Source of the DNA: an uncultured Clostridia bacterium
GTDB lineage: Bacteria; Bacillota; Clostridia; TANB77; CAG-508
Assembly (NCBI GenBank): GCA_934149275.1
Contig: CAKPEG010000002.1
Coordinates: 1-64,000 of the forward strand
Reading direction: 5' to 3'
Length of the DNA stretch: 64,000 nt
Positions within the stretch are counted from its first letter, which is position 1. Every line of letters begins with the position of its first letter. The notes beneath the pieces were generated by a model. That model was not told the origin of the DNA. It saw only the letters and a list, made by a program, of their open reading frames with translations, and made no database searches. The position numbers and the translations under genes are program-made. Shown here piece after piece: positions 1 through 7,810 of this stretch.

Positions 1-38
1 AATAAAATATATAATATTTATCAAAAAATAATTATCCC

Positions 39-78
39 TTTTTTAAAATGTCCTTGACAAGGGGGACATTTTAAAAAA
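39..78. repeat. Perfect 15-bp inverted repeat (hairpin)
   Basis: The arms at 39-53 and 64-78 (TTTTTTAAAATGTCC and its complement) are perfect, and the 10-nt loop contains a smaller CCTTG/CAAGG palindrome. It lies inside the remnant reading frame at 47-169, so it may be an insertion or a terminator. Its function is not known. Confidence 0.6.
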
Positions 79-169
79 AACAGCTAAAATTATGAAAGAT
101 AAGAAATATTCGATTGATGAAATTATGCAGATTACAGAGTTAAGTAGAGAAGAGATAGAGAAATTGTAG
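47..169 (+). pseudogene. Remnant of an Rpn/PD-(D/E)XK transposase-type C-terminus
   Basis: After an in-frame stop at 44-46 the frame stays open to a stop at 167-169. It ends in a short helical tail (IDEIMQITELSREEIEKL). Tails of this type ('xxIAxITGLSxEEIxxL') are typical C-termini of Rpn-family recombination-promoting nucleases. No catalytic part lies in the window and a hairpin disrupts the upstream part, so I read this as a decayed 3' end. It could instead be a very small unrelated ORF from the ATG at 92. Confidence 0.35.
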
Positions 170-254
170 ATTTCTTATACAGAAATTATATTGATAATTA
201 TTATGATAGCTTTTTTTAAGTGATTATAAAATAAAATTGCATAAGATAAAACCA

Positions 255-291
255 AAAGGACTCTCACAGATAAGTTCTGTGAGAGTCCTTT
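255..291 (-). terminator. Rho-independent terminator
   Basis: A 16-bp stem (255-270/276-291, core GGACTCTCACAGA) is followed on the minus strand by a T-rich tract. It sits just after the stop of the minus-strand gene ending at 314. Confidence 0.85.
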
Positions 292-313
292 CTTCCTTAT
301 TACGGTTTACTTG

Positions 314-1069
314 TTATGCTTTGTCGGCTAAATGAAAATAAGTGTGGTCTGCCATAGCCATCTGATACATTGAAAAAATCTCGCTTACAAGACCTTTGTC
401 CAGTTGAATCTGAATTTCTGTAGGGAGATCAGTATAGTAATTGATTACTTTTTCCCATTTTTCATGCTCAGATGCTGTTGGAATGTAATGAGTTGCTTTT
501 TTTAAGTATCGAGTTGCTGCGTTTATATAGCATTTTTTGGCAATTTCAATTTTTTCTATCAATGGTTCAATATCTGTTGTTACATATGTTTGCTCAGTTT
601 GTGATAAGTTTTTGTACTTATTTAATGATGCTTTAAGTGTTCCATATGTATCTGCTGATGCTTTGATTTTTAAAATGTCATTAAGTGATTTATCAAAGAT
701 TTCAGCGTTTTCTTTTGCTACTTGATCAGCAATTAAGTTTTCGATGTTTGGAACGGCTTTTTTTACGTTTTTTTTCCAATTTTCTAAAACTTGTACGTTT
801 CTTGTTAAACGATTGTTGGTTTCTTTTAAATCATTGTTTTCAAGGTTCGTTCTTGCTGATGTTTTTTCTTTTTGGCTGATTGTGTGATAATAGGCAACAA
901 AAATTTTGATTATCAGAATGTTTACGATTACAGAAAGCAGTAGCAGAATTAATAATATGTTTGTGTTGGTGATAACACCTGAAGTATCTGATGCTGCTTT
1001 AACTGGTGTGGCAGTCATTGCCAGAAAGCAAATTAATAGTGACAGTAAGTTCCGTAATTTTTTACTCAT
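314..1069 (-). CDS. Membrane-anchored coiled-coil protein, paralog of the next gene
   Basis: This 251-residue protein has an N-terminal hydrophobic, signal-like segment (about 7-25), a second membrane segment (about 37-60) and a long charged helical region that reads as coiled coil. I do not recognise a family. It is clearly paralogous to the neighbouring 260-aa protein: both have an [LE]xNWK block, a Y-V-x-T-D-I block and a C-terminal [EN]xWxKxxxYxxxxPxEI block. The start is supported by an AGGAGG sequence 9 nt upstream. Each paralog has its own promoter and terminator, so they are separate transcription units with a common leader. Role unknown; a surface or envelope-associated function is inferred from topology only. 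Confidence 0.75.
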   Translation of the reverse strand: MSKKLRNLLSLLICFLAMTATPVKAASDTSGVITNTNILLILLLLSVIVNILIIKIFVAYYHTISQKEKTSARTNLENNDLKETNNRLTRNVQVLENWKKNVKKAVPNIENLIADQVAKENAEIFDKSLNDILKIKASADTYGTLKASLNKYKNLSQTEQTYVTTDIEPLIEKIEIAKKCYINAATRYLKKATHYIPTASEHEKWEKVINYYTDLPTEIQIQLDKGLVSEIFSMYQMAMADHTYFHLADKA

Positions 1070-1093
1070 AATCTGAGTCCTCCTAAAAAATAT

Positions 1094-1184
1094 TTTACTC
1101 TAAATATGTCTTTTCCAATGTTGCTTAAAGAGGATTTCGATATTTAGGCAATTCAATTATATCATATTGTTTACATAATGTAAA
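1094..1184 (-). promoter_or_regulatory. Promoter and conserved leader (copy 1)
   Basis: Read on the minus strand: -35 TTTACA (1179-1184), 17-bp spacer, -10 TATAAT (1156-1161). The leader that follows contains an 8-bp inverted repeat, CTAAATAT (1140-1147) with ATATTTAG (1100-1107), around a conserved loop with CCTCTTTAAGCAAC. The same arrangement precedes the paralog at 1353-2135. Confidence 0.75.
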
Positions 1185-1318
1185 TACAAGGATGCAAATT
1201 TATTTTTTGTGTTATTTCTGATAGTTTATAGTTACTTATTTTTTACTTGAGAAGAATGTTTATTTTTAGTTGTTAATAATATTGTATTAAGTTATATATT
1301 ATTATGTAAAAGGGAAAA

Positions 1319-1346
1319 CCCCTCCGCAGAAAGGTCTGCGAAGGGG
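1319..1346 (-). terminator. Rho-independent terminator
   Basis: A 12-bp GC-rich stem (1319-1330/1335-1346, one G-U pair) is followed on the minus strand by a T-rich tract, directly after the stop of the gene at 1353. Confidence 0.85.
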
Positions 1347-1352
1347 AGTGTG

Positions 1353-2135
1353 TCACTTTTTCCCGTATGCTAATTGCTGATTTTTGTACACGGCAGATAT
1401 AAGTCTTTCATCAATGTCGTCCTTGATTTCTTTTGGAACTTTTTTGATGTAGCTTACTGTTTTGTCCCAGTTTTCACGGTTGCGTTTTGTTGGCTTAAAA
1501 CTGGAAATTGCTATTTCAAGGTTGTTTGAAACGTCCTTGATTTTTAATTCCTTAGATGCCTCGCATTTTTGCTTGAGAGTGCCGATATCTGTTTGAACAT
1601 AGTACTTTGATACTTGAGGCAGATTTTCGAATGCTTCGCAAGCTGTTTTGAAGATAGTGTATCCTTTGGTTGAAACTGTGAAGTTTACAAGGTCACCATA
1701 TTTGGTGTCGAAATCTTCTGCTAAGTGTTTACTTTGCAGTTCGGTTACTTTATCTTCAATTGATGAATCTACTGAGACTGCATATTCTTTCCAATTGTCT
1801 AGAAGGCTTACATTTTTTTTTGCTGATGCGTATTTTGCTTTGAGACTCTTATTTTGATTGCGTAATGAACACATTTTGGAATGTAGATTATCGAATGTTT
1901 CTTTGTGTTTAAAAAAGATTTTTACGAACCAGGCATTAACGGCTACTGAAATGATTAATAGTAGTATTAACACAATAATCACTATTCCACTGGCTGAAAT
2001 TGAGCTTTTTACAAGTACAGCTGATTCATCAACGGCTGGAGATGGTGATATGTCTGCAGCATATGCACAGAATGTGCTAATAAATGTTACTAAGATACTA
2101 ATACAAACTAAAAGTGACATCCGTAATTTTCCCAT
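1353..2135 (-). CDS. Membrane-anchored coiled-coil protein (second paralog)
   Basis: This 260-residue protein has a signal-like N-terminus (about 5-26), a proline-containing linker, a membrane segment (about 48-72) and a long helical C-terminal half with repeated W/K/E-rich blocks. Its order of conserved blocks matches the neighbouring 251-aa protein, so a tandem duplication is the simplest origin. A strong AGGAGG precedes the start. The promoter and leader upstream are also duplicated, so regulation has been kept along with the coding sequence. No enzymatic motif is visible and I cannot assign a function. Confidence 0.75.
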   Translation of the reverse strand: MGKLRMSLLVCISILVTFISTFCAYAADISPSPAVDESAVLVKSSISASGIVIIVLILLLIISVAVNAWFVKIFFKHKETFDNLHSKMCSLRNQNKSLKAKYASAKKNVSLLDNWKEYAVSVDSSIEDKVTELQSKHLAEDFDTKYGDLVNFTVSTKGYTIFKTACEAFENLPQVSKYYVQTDIGTLKQKCEASKELKIKDVSNNLEIAISSFKPTKRNRENWDKTVSYIKKVPKEIKDDIDERLISAVYKNQQLAYGKK

Positions 2136-2159
2136 AATTACGTCCTCCTATAAATTATT

Positions 2160-2251
2160 TATACTCTAAATATGTCATTCCCAGTGTTGCTTAAAGAGGA
2201 TTACGATATTTAGGCAAATTCAATTATAGCACGTTGTTTACATAAAGTAAA
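2160..2251 (-). promoter_or_regulatory. Promoter and conserved leader (copy 2)
   Basis: Minus strand: -35 TTTACT (2246-2251), 17-bp spacer, -10 TATAAT (2223-2228). The leader repeats the CTAAATAT (2206-2213)/ATATTTAG (2165-2172) stem and the CCTCTTTAAGCAACA loop sequence of copy 1. The rest of 2252-2388 is A/T-rich with nothing I can assign. Confidence 0.75.
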
Positions 2252-2388
2252 GCAACTTATATAAATTATACAAAAATGATTTTAATATTAAACTGACAAT
2301 AATAGCTGAGTTATATAATAAATGTTGAGAGAAAAATGCTTATTATATACCTAATAATTGTGAATATAAGGAGATGTGTACAAAAATA

Positions 2389-2428
2389 CACCCACAAATA
2401 TTAGACAAAAATCTAATATTTGCAGGTG
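2389..2428 (-). terminator. Rho-independent terminator
   Basis: A 16-bp stem (2389-2404/2413-2428) with two G-U pairs on the minus strand is followed by TATTTTTGT. It lies just downstream of the UDPGP gene. Confidence 0.8.
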
Positions 2429-2449
2429 CATTTCATTTTTCTGGAAGAG

Positions 2450-3691
2450 CTAATTAAATTCTTCTTTTAAATATAGTCTAGTAGCTGTTGCTGGACTATA
2501 AATTCCAACTGGATCTTTTATTGGAGCAAATTCTTTTTCTTCTTGAACTCTAAGTAGTGTAATGTTGTCAAAATATTTAAAAGAGTCAAAGATGAATGTT
2601 TCAAATTTGTAAGAGTTAGGGGAGTCTGGTACAATTTTCATACCTTCATCATTTATATAAGTATTCTTTTTTGTTGCTCTGTGATAAGGAAGTGTTAGGT
2701 TAGAAATTTTTTCTATGGCTTCAATTGAGAATAGGTGACATAGAATATTTATTTCTCTATATAAAAACTTTCCGTTTGCTTGTGCGTTTGTGATTTCATC
2801 TGTAATTCGTTCATAACCTAGCATTGCTGGCTTTGAGTTTTTCTTACAAAATACCCAATCTTTTGAATATGGATCTTGTTTGAAAATTGTTTTTGCTCCA
2901 ATTTGTGTATTGTTATTTATAGTTAGTGCCAAAAAGATAGGGTCAGCTACTTTTACGAGAATATTATCAATTCCGGATACAAATGCCCATTTGATTTCTT
3001 GAGATTTCATGTCCGTAATCATATTTGAAGATTTTAAAGATTCAAATAAATTTCCGTTTCCATTAGATGCTTCATGAACTTGATATGTTTCTGATAAAAG
3101 TATTTTTCCGTTTTTATCAACAAGTGGTAATTTATTTTGGATAAAGAAATGAATTTTCTCTTTAGGGTATCCAAAATAATTTTTTCCTTCAAAGAATTTT
3201 ATTGTATCATTATTGTTGGTTTCGCTGGTCATGATGTACCATGGAATTGTGATGTTATATCTTTTATTTGCTTGCAAAAGTTTTGTTGCAAGTATTTCAA
3301 ATAAAGATAGTTTTTTAGGAGCTAAATTTAGTTCATAAGTTCCTTTTGGACCTTTATGACCAAGACGTGTTCCTTGTCCGCCAGCCATTGTAATTACTGC
3401 ATAATGGCCACTTTTTAATATTTCTGTTCCTTGGTTTTCTAAATGTCTACGTTCTTTTGTTGAAATTTCATTTTTTATAAAGTAATCAAGTGGTTCAATT
3501 ATTTCTCCTTCTGGAATTGGAATTGTTTTTAGTGTTTTATATAAACTATCTATTTTTTTGAAATTTATACGTGATAATTGTGTTAGTAATTGTTCTTTTT
3601 GAGATTCATCTAATTCATCCCAAAAGGCTAATAAATGTTCTTGATTATATTTAATTAAAGTTTCTTTAATTTGACTGGGATCAGGTGACAT
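2450..3691 (-). CDS. UDPGP-family sugar-1-phosphate nucleotidyltransferase
   Basis: This 413-aa protein probably transfers a uridylyl group from UTP to a hexose-1-phosphate or HexNAc-1-phosphate, making a UDP-sugar for envelope or glycan synthesis. The nucleotide-binding signature MAGGQGTRLGHKGPKG spans about residues 102-117. Further downstream are a glycine/asparagine-rich substrate region and the F-V-S-G-I-D-N motif, as in the eukaryote-type UDPGP/UAP1 family rather than GalU. The start has a good SD (GGGAGG). The metallophosphoesterase gene lies 9 bp upstream on the same strand, so the two are probably co-transcribed. The exact sugar cannot be read from the sequence. Confidence 0.88.
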   Translation of the reverse strand: MSPDPSQIKETLIKYNQEHLLAFWDELDESQKEQLLTQLSRINFKKIDSLYKTLKTIPIPEGEIIEPLDYFIKNEISTKERRHLENQGTEILKSGHYAVITMAGGQGTRLGHKGPKGTYELNLAPKKLSLFEILATKLLQANKRYNITIPWYIMTSETNNNDTIKFFEGKNYFGYPKEKIHFFIQNKLPLVDKNGKILLSETYQVHEASNGNGNLFESLKSSNMITDMKSQEIKWAFVSGIDNILVKVADPIFLALTINNNTQIGAKTIFKQDPYSKDWVFCKKNSKPAMLGYERITDEITNAQANGKFLYREINILCHLFSIEAIEKISNLTLPYHRATKKNTYINDEGMKIVPDSPNSYKFETFIFDSFKYFDNITLLRVQEEKEFAPIKDPVGIYSPATATRLYLKEEFN

Positions 3692-3700
3692 ATAACCTCC

Positions 3701-4498
3701 CTAAGATATTGCTTTTGATAAATTTTTTAATAAAGTTTCTTTATTTGGAATATCTGATTTTTCCAAATTTTCAATTTCTTTTTTTAGGTCATAAGGTAGT
3801 CTGACTAGGCTGATTGAATAGCTAGAAATTTCTTTAGAATCGAGTGTTCCTTCTAATATAATATATGAAGAAATTGTCGAAAAGTGTGAAGAATTAATGT
3901 CTTCATCTGTATTGTCGATTTCAATCGGAAGTCCAACACTGCCTGTATTAAAAATTGTTTTATTTTTAAATCTAAATATGTTTGGTGAGTGTATATGTGC
4001 GTATCCAACTATGTCTGGAGTGGGATCGCTTTCAGATTTTCCAATAAAACTTGTATTTGCAAACATCTGCATTGGGTCAAGAATTTCGAAATTTTTATAT
4101 TCTTTACTTTCAGCATTTGAGTGCAATGGGTTGAATATGTGTTTCATGCTTAATGGTGATGCATGAAAAATTCGTACTAAATGTCCACTTAAGTAGAAAT
4201 CATGTGATATTGGTAGGTTACCTAAGTAATCAACGTTTTCTTGTGTCATGTGGTCTATTGTCCATTTTTGTAATGGTACAACACAGTTGTGTGCAAGTAA
4301 ATGGTCACAATTACCACGTATTACTATTTCACAATTTTGTTTTACTAATTCTGTTACTTCATTAGGGTGAACACCCTTTATGGCGATGTCGCCTAAGCAA
4401 TATATATGTGTTATGCCTCTTTGTTTAATGTCGGATAGAACGGCTTCTAAAGCTGAAAGGTTGCCGTGAATGTCGGCTATTAGTGCAATTTTATCCAT
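3701..4498 (-). CDS. Calcineurin-like (YfcE-type) metallophosphoesterase
   Basis: A probable metal-dependent phosphodiesterase or phosphatase of 265 aa. The family metal ligands are visible: D-I-H-G-N (residues 9-13), L-G-D-I (35-38), G-N-C-D (62-65), a central H-A-S-P and a terminal GYAHIHSP. I start at the ATG at 4498 because a strong AAGGGGGT lies just upstream; a longer frame begins at 4537 but has no ribosome site. It lies directly before the UDPGP gene and is probably the first gene of that pair. Substrate unknown. Confidence 0.85.
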   Translation of the reverse strand: MDKIALIADIHGNLSALEAVLSDIKQRGITHIYCLGDIAIKGVHPNEVTELVKQNCEIVIRGNCDHLLAHNCVVPLQKWTIDHMTQENVDYLGNLPISHDFYLSGHLVRIFHASPLSMKHIFNPLHSNAESKEYKNFEILDPMQMFANTSFIGKSESDPTPDIVGYAHIHSPNIFRFKNKTIFNTGSVGLPIEIDNTDEDINSSHFSTISSYIILEGTLDSKEISSYSISLVRLPYDLKKEIENLEKSDIPNKETLLKNLSKAIS

Positions 4499-4549
4499 AA
4501 AAGATACCCCCTTTTTAGCAAATTTATAACGACGCATTAACGCCGTTAT

Positions 4550-4680
4550 GTTGTTTTATAATAGGAAAGTTCTTCGAACTTTCTAGCGCAGAAATTCTTT
4601 TTTTAAATTTTGCACACAAACAAAGTCATAGATTTAAAAATGTTATAATAAGTGTAAATGTTATCAATGTTTGCTTTTGC
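4550..4680. repeat. R1 dispersed intergenic repeat, copy a
   Basis: It starts with ATAATAGGAAAGTTC and a TTCGAA palindrome. It continues with TTTTGCACACAAACAAAG and ends with a promoter-like block (ATGTTATAATAAGTGTAAATG). The same order recurs near 28023, 46062 and 58555, and in part near 23630 and 25770. Confidence 0.65.
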
Positions 4681-4709
4681 TCAATTAATTTGTACATGCA
4701 AAATTTGTT

Positions 4710-5753
4710 TTAATATTTCTGTTGTATTTCAATAATTTTATTTTTATTTGTTCTTAATATTTCAAGAAAAACGTCTGCAATTGCTGGGTCAAATTGTGTG
4801 CCTTTGCATCTTTCAATTTCGTTCATTGTGTAATCAAAGTCTAATGCTTGTCTGTATGAACGATGTGATGTCATAGCATCAAATGTATCTGCTACTGAAA
4901 CAATTCTTGCTAGGTAAGGTATATCTTCTCCTGCTAGTCTTGATGGGTAGCCTTTACCATCATATCTTTCGTGATGGTGTTTTACTATTGGTATTATGTC
5001 TGCAAAGATGCTGGCATTTGATAGAATATGTGCTCCAATTGCTGGGTGGTTTTTAATTTCTGAATATTCGTCATCTGTTAGTTTGTCTGTTTTTAATAAT
5101 ATTGCATCAGGTATTCCTATTTTTCCAATATCATGGAATAGGGCACCGATTTTTAATGTTTTCATTTGGTCTGGAGGTAGGTTTAGTTTTTCTCCAATTA
5201 ATAGAGAGTATTCTGAAACTCTATCTGAATGACCTCTTGTATAAACGTCTTTAACTTCAACAGTTTTTCTAAGTACTTCAATACTTTCTAAGTATGATTT
5301 TTCCAGTAGCTCTTTTGAATCTGCAAGTTCAACGTTTATTTTCTTTATCATATTCATTTGTTCAACTGATTTTAGTCCTGATTCAATAAGTAAAAGTAAT
5401 TGATCAAATTTATCGCTTTTTTCACAATAGCCTTGAATGTCTAATTTTCTTATTGTTTCTAGTGGTGGAGCTAAGTCTTTATGACCTGTAAGTAGTAATA
5501 TGTATAGGTCTTTGTTGAATTTACGAATTTCTTCTACAACATGATCACCATGGAAAGGTGTCATGATATAATCTAATAACATTAAGTCAAAATGTTCATT
5601 TTTGACTCTTTCAATTGCTTCTTGTGGATCAGTAATTCCGGTAATTGAGTATTCACGAAGGTAAACTTTAAGTGAATCTATAATTCCCATTTCATCATCA
5701 ACAGCAATTATTTTATATTTTGATTTTTCTTGCTCAACTGCGCTTAATCTCAT
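4710..5753 (-). CDS. REC-HD-GYP response regulator (putative c-di-GMP phosphodiesterase)
   Basis: This 347-aa regulator has an N-terminal receiver domain (D-D-E acidic pocket near residue 20, phospho-acceptor Asp about 61 in LLLDYIMTP, later T and K residues). A C-terminal HD-GYP domain follows, with HSDRV, HDIGKIG and HHERYDGKGYP. HD-GYP domains typically hydrolyse cyclic di-GMP, so the predicted output is second-messenger turnover rather than DNA binding. Start at the ATG at 5753, preceded by GAGG; a GTG at 5759 overlaps the ribosome site and is less likely. It is the last gene of the operon after the NRPS and the sensor kinase, 14 bp behind the kinase, which makes that kinase its probable partner. 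Confidence 0.93.
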   Translation of the reverse strand: MRLSAVEQEKSKYKIIAVDDEMGIIDSLKVYLREYSITGITDPQEAIERVKNEHFDLMLLDYIMTPFHGDHVVEEIRKFNKDLYILLLTGHKDLAPPLETIRKLDIQGYCEKSDKFDQLLLLIESGLKSVEQMNMIKKINVELADSKELLEKSYLESIEVLRKTVEVKDVYTRGHSDRVSEYSLLIGEKLNLPPDQMKTLKIGALFHDIGKIGIPDAILLKTDKLTDDEYSEIKNHPAIGAHILSNASIFADIIPIVKHHHERYDGKGYPSRLAGEDIPYLARIVSVADTFDAMTSHRSYRQALDFDYTMNEIERCKGTQFDPAIADVFLEILRTNKNKIIEIQQKY

Positions 5754-5767
5754 AAACACACCTCATA

Positions 5768-7795
5768 TTATTTTCTATTTATCGGAATTGTAATAACAAA
5801 TTTGGTCCCTTTGTTTGCTTCAGTTTTAAAAGTCATATCTCCATGGAAATGAGCTTTTATGTTTGAATAAGACATGAATAACCCCAAGCCAGTGCCTGCT
5901 TTTCCTTTGGTTGTAATCATTTGCTTGAATAGGTTGTCTTGTACTACTTTTGGTAGTCCAGGTCCATAGTCTTTTACGATTATTTCGATAGTAGTATTAT
6001 CTCTCAGATTTGCAATTAAGTCAATAAATTCATCAGATTTCCCTGAATATGCTTGAATTGAATTTGAAATCATGTTGTTTAATACTTGGACTAAACTGTT
6101 TATATTTCCGTTTATTGTAATTTTGTCAGGTACGGAATTAGTTATTCTTAATGTGATAAGTGCTGATTTTAGTTCGTGTTTCATTAAGATATCTACTTGT
6201 TTAAATAGTTCTGATACTGTAAAAGGGAAGACTTGGCTGTCTGATAATGTGACTGCTTGTCCTTTTACTGCTGTTATTACGTCAGACATGTATGATGTAT
6301 GTGCTTTGATTTTGTCTATCCATTCTTGCATGTCTTTTGCAATTGCATGATAGTCTTCTTCTGTAACGATTGGGTTTCCAATTGATGCATCTAATTCTGC
6401 AACTAGTTGTGTTAATCCTTCGTCTGCTCCTGCAATACTCATTATTGGTGTTTTTAAGTTGTGTGCAATTCCTCCAACCATTTGCCCCAGAGAAGCTAGA
6501 CGTTCACGTTCTATTAATAGGTCTTGATTATTTTTTATTTGTTCGATGTTGTGTTTTGTTAGTTCTTGAATTTTATTATAGTAGAAAGCCAAATCTGCAA
6601 ATTCATCATTTGATGTTATTGGTAGGATTGTATTGTCGCTTATGTTATTTGCTGTAACTATTTCTTTTAGGCTATTTGTTGTTTTTATTAGGTTGTTTGA
6701 AATATTTTTTGACCAGATATATAGCAATATAGAGAAGGCTACAAGAACTGTAAAAATTATTTCAGAATAATTAACTAGTAAATCTACGTCAATTACAGGG
6801 AATTTAAATCCAATGTACCAAGTTTCACCTGATGAATCTGTTAATTTTAATGCATAGAGTTGTTCATCTGATTCATATTTATCATATAACATTCCAGTGT
6901 TTTCATCATAGAAAAAGTCCCTATATTTTAGAATAAAATTATTAATTGTTTCTCCTTCTTTTGATACATAGATGTTTTGATCATGAGGTGGAATTATAAA
7001 GTAGTAATCATTTTCATTTTGAAGAGGTATGCTTTTTAAGATGTTTTTTAGACTCTGTGTATTTACTTGGGATGGTGTTATGTTCTTGCTGGCTAAGTAT
7101 GCTTTATAGTAGTTTGCAATTGTTCTACCTTCTTGTGAAACAGTTTTTGAATATCCTATTAATGAAATTACTATAAGTACAACGGCAATAAATGGTGTTA
7201 CTTGTAAAAGTAAATTCTGTGAATTTGTTATTCTATATCCTAGGTTTTTTTCGTATTTATGTGTATAGTCATATGTTGTCATTATTACTTTGTATAAGCT
7301 TCTTTGACTTCCTACAAGCATTGCAACAGATATGATTGAAGCAATTGATATAATCATTAAAGTAAATTTTAATATTGCTAATTTTGATGCAAGCATAATA
7401 AAGTTAAAGATAATTCCTATTACTACGATAAGTACTAATTGAATTATTGAAACCTGATATGGAATGTTAATGCAACGTTTTCGTATATCCAAAATTTCTT
7501 TGTATGAAATTTTTTCATGTCTATAGTATTTGTTCATATATGTATGAATTTTTTTCATTAATATATTGAATGAAAAAAGGTGAATTGATGCTCCAAGTAC
7601 AAAAACAATTAAGTATTGTTGAATATGAATTACAGGTAGTACCGTTTTTTGAAATTCGATATTTTCTGCGTTAGGTGGAAAGCCTTGGATTATTGGCATA
7701 ATATAATATGTCAAAATTACGGTTATTGCATCAACTATCAATACAAATAGTGTAAAATGTAATTTAAATTTTTTTACTTCTTTAGTATTTTTCAT
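5768..7795 (-). CDS. Multi-spanning sensor histidine kinase
   Basis: A 675-aa membrane kinase. There are about five hydrophobic segments in the first 216 residues (near 14-35, 57-78, 113-136, 141-162, 197-216). An extracytoplasmic region of about 125 residues and one more membrane segment (343-361) follow. A linker leads to the kinase core: phospho-acceptor His445 in GGIAHNLKTP (HN instead of the usual HE), N-box NMISNSIQAY, DYGPGLP and GTGLGLFMSY. It is 15 bp downstream of the NRPS gene and 14 bp upstream of the REC-HD-GYP gene. The large outer loop is the likely ligand-sensing part. Sensing the NRPS product is my inference. Confidence 0.92.
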   Translation of the reverse strand: MKNTKEVKKFKLHFTLFVLIVDAITVILTYYIMPIIQGFPPNAENIEFQKTVLPVIHIQQYLIVFVLGASIHLFSFNILMKKIHTYMNKYYRHEKISYKEILDIRKRCINIPYQVSIIQLVLIVVIGIIFNFIMLASKLAILKFTLMIISIASIISVAMLVGSQRSLYKVIMTTYDYTHKYEKNLGYRITNSQNLLLQVTPFIAVVLIVISLIGYSKTVSQEGRTIANYYKAYLASKNITPSQVNTQSLKNILKSIPLQNENDYYFIIPPHDQNIYVSKEGETINNFILKYRDFFYDENTGMLYDKYESDEQLYALKLTDSSGETWYIGFKFPVIDVDLLVNYSEIIFTVLVAFSILLYIWSKNISNNLIKTTNSLKEIVTANNISDNTILPITSNDEFADLAFYYNKIQELTKHNIEQIKNNQDLLIERERLASLGQMVGGIAHNLKTPIMSIAGADEGLTQLVAELDASIGNPIVTEEDYHAIAKDMQEWIDKIKAHTSYMSDVITAVKGQAVTLSDSQVFPFTVSELFKQVDILMKHELKSALITLRITNSVPDKITINGNINSLVQVLNNMISNSIQAYSGKSDEFIDLIANLRDNTTIEIIVKDYGPGLPKVVQDNLFKQMITTKGKAGTGLGLFMSYSNIKAHFHGDMTFKTEANKGTKFVITIPINRK

Positions 7796-7810
7796 TTAAA
7801 ATTAATCCTT

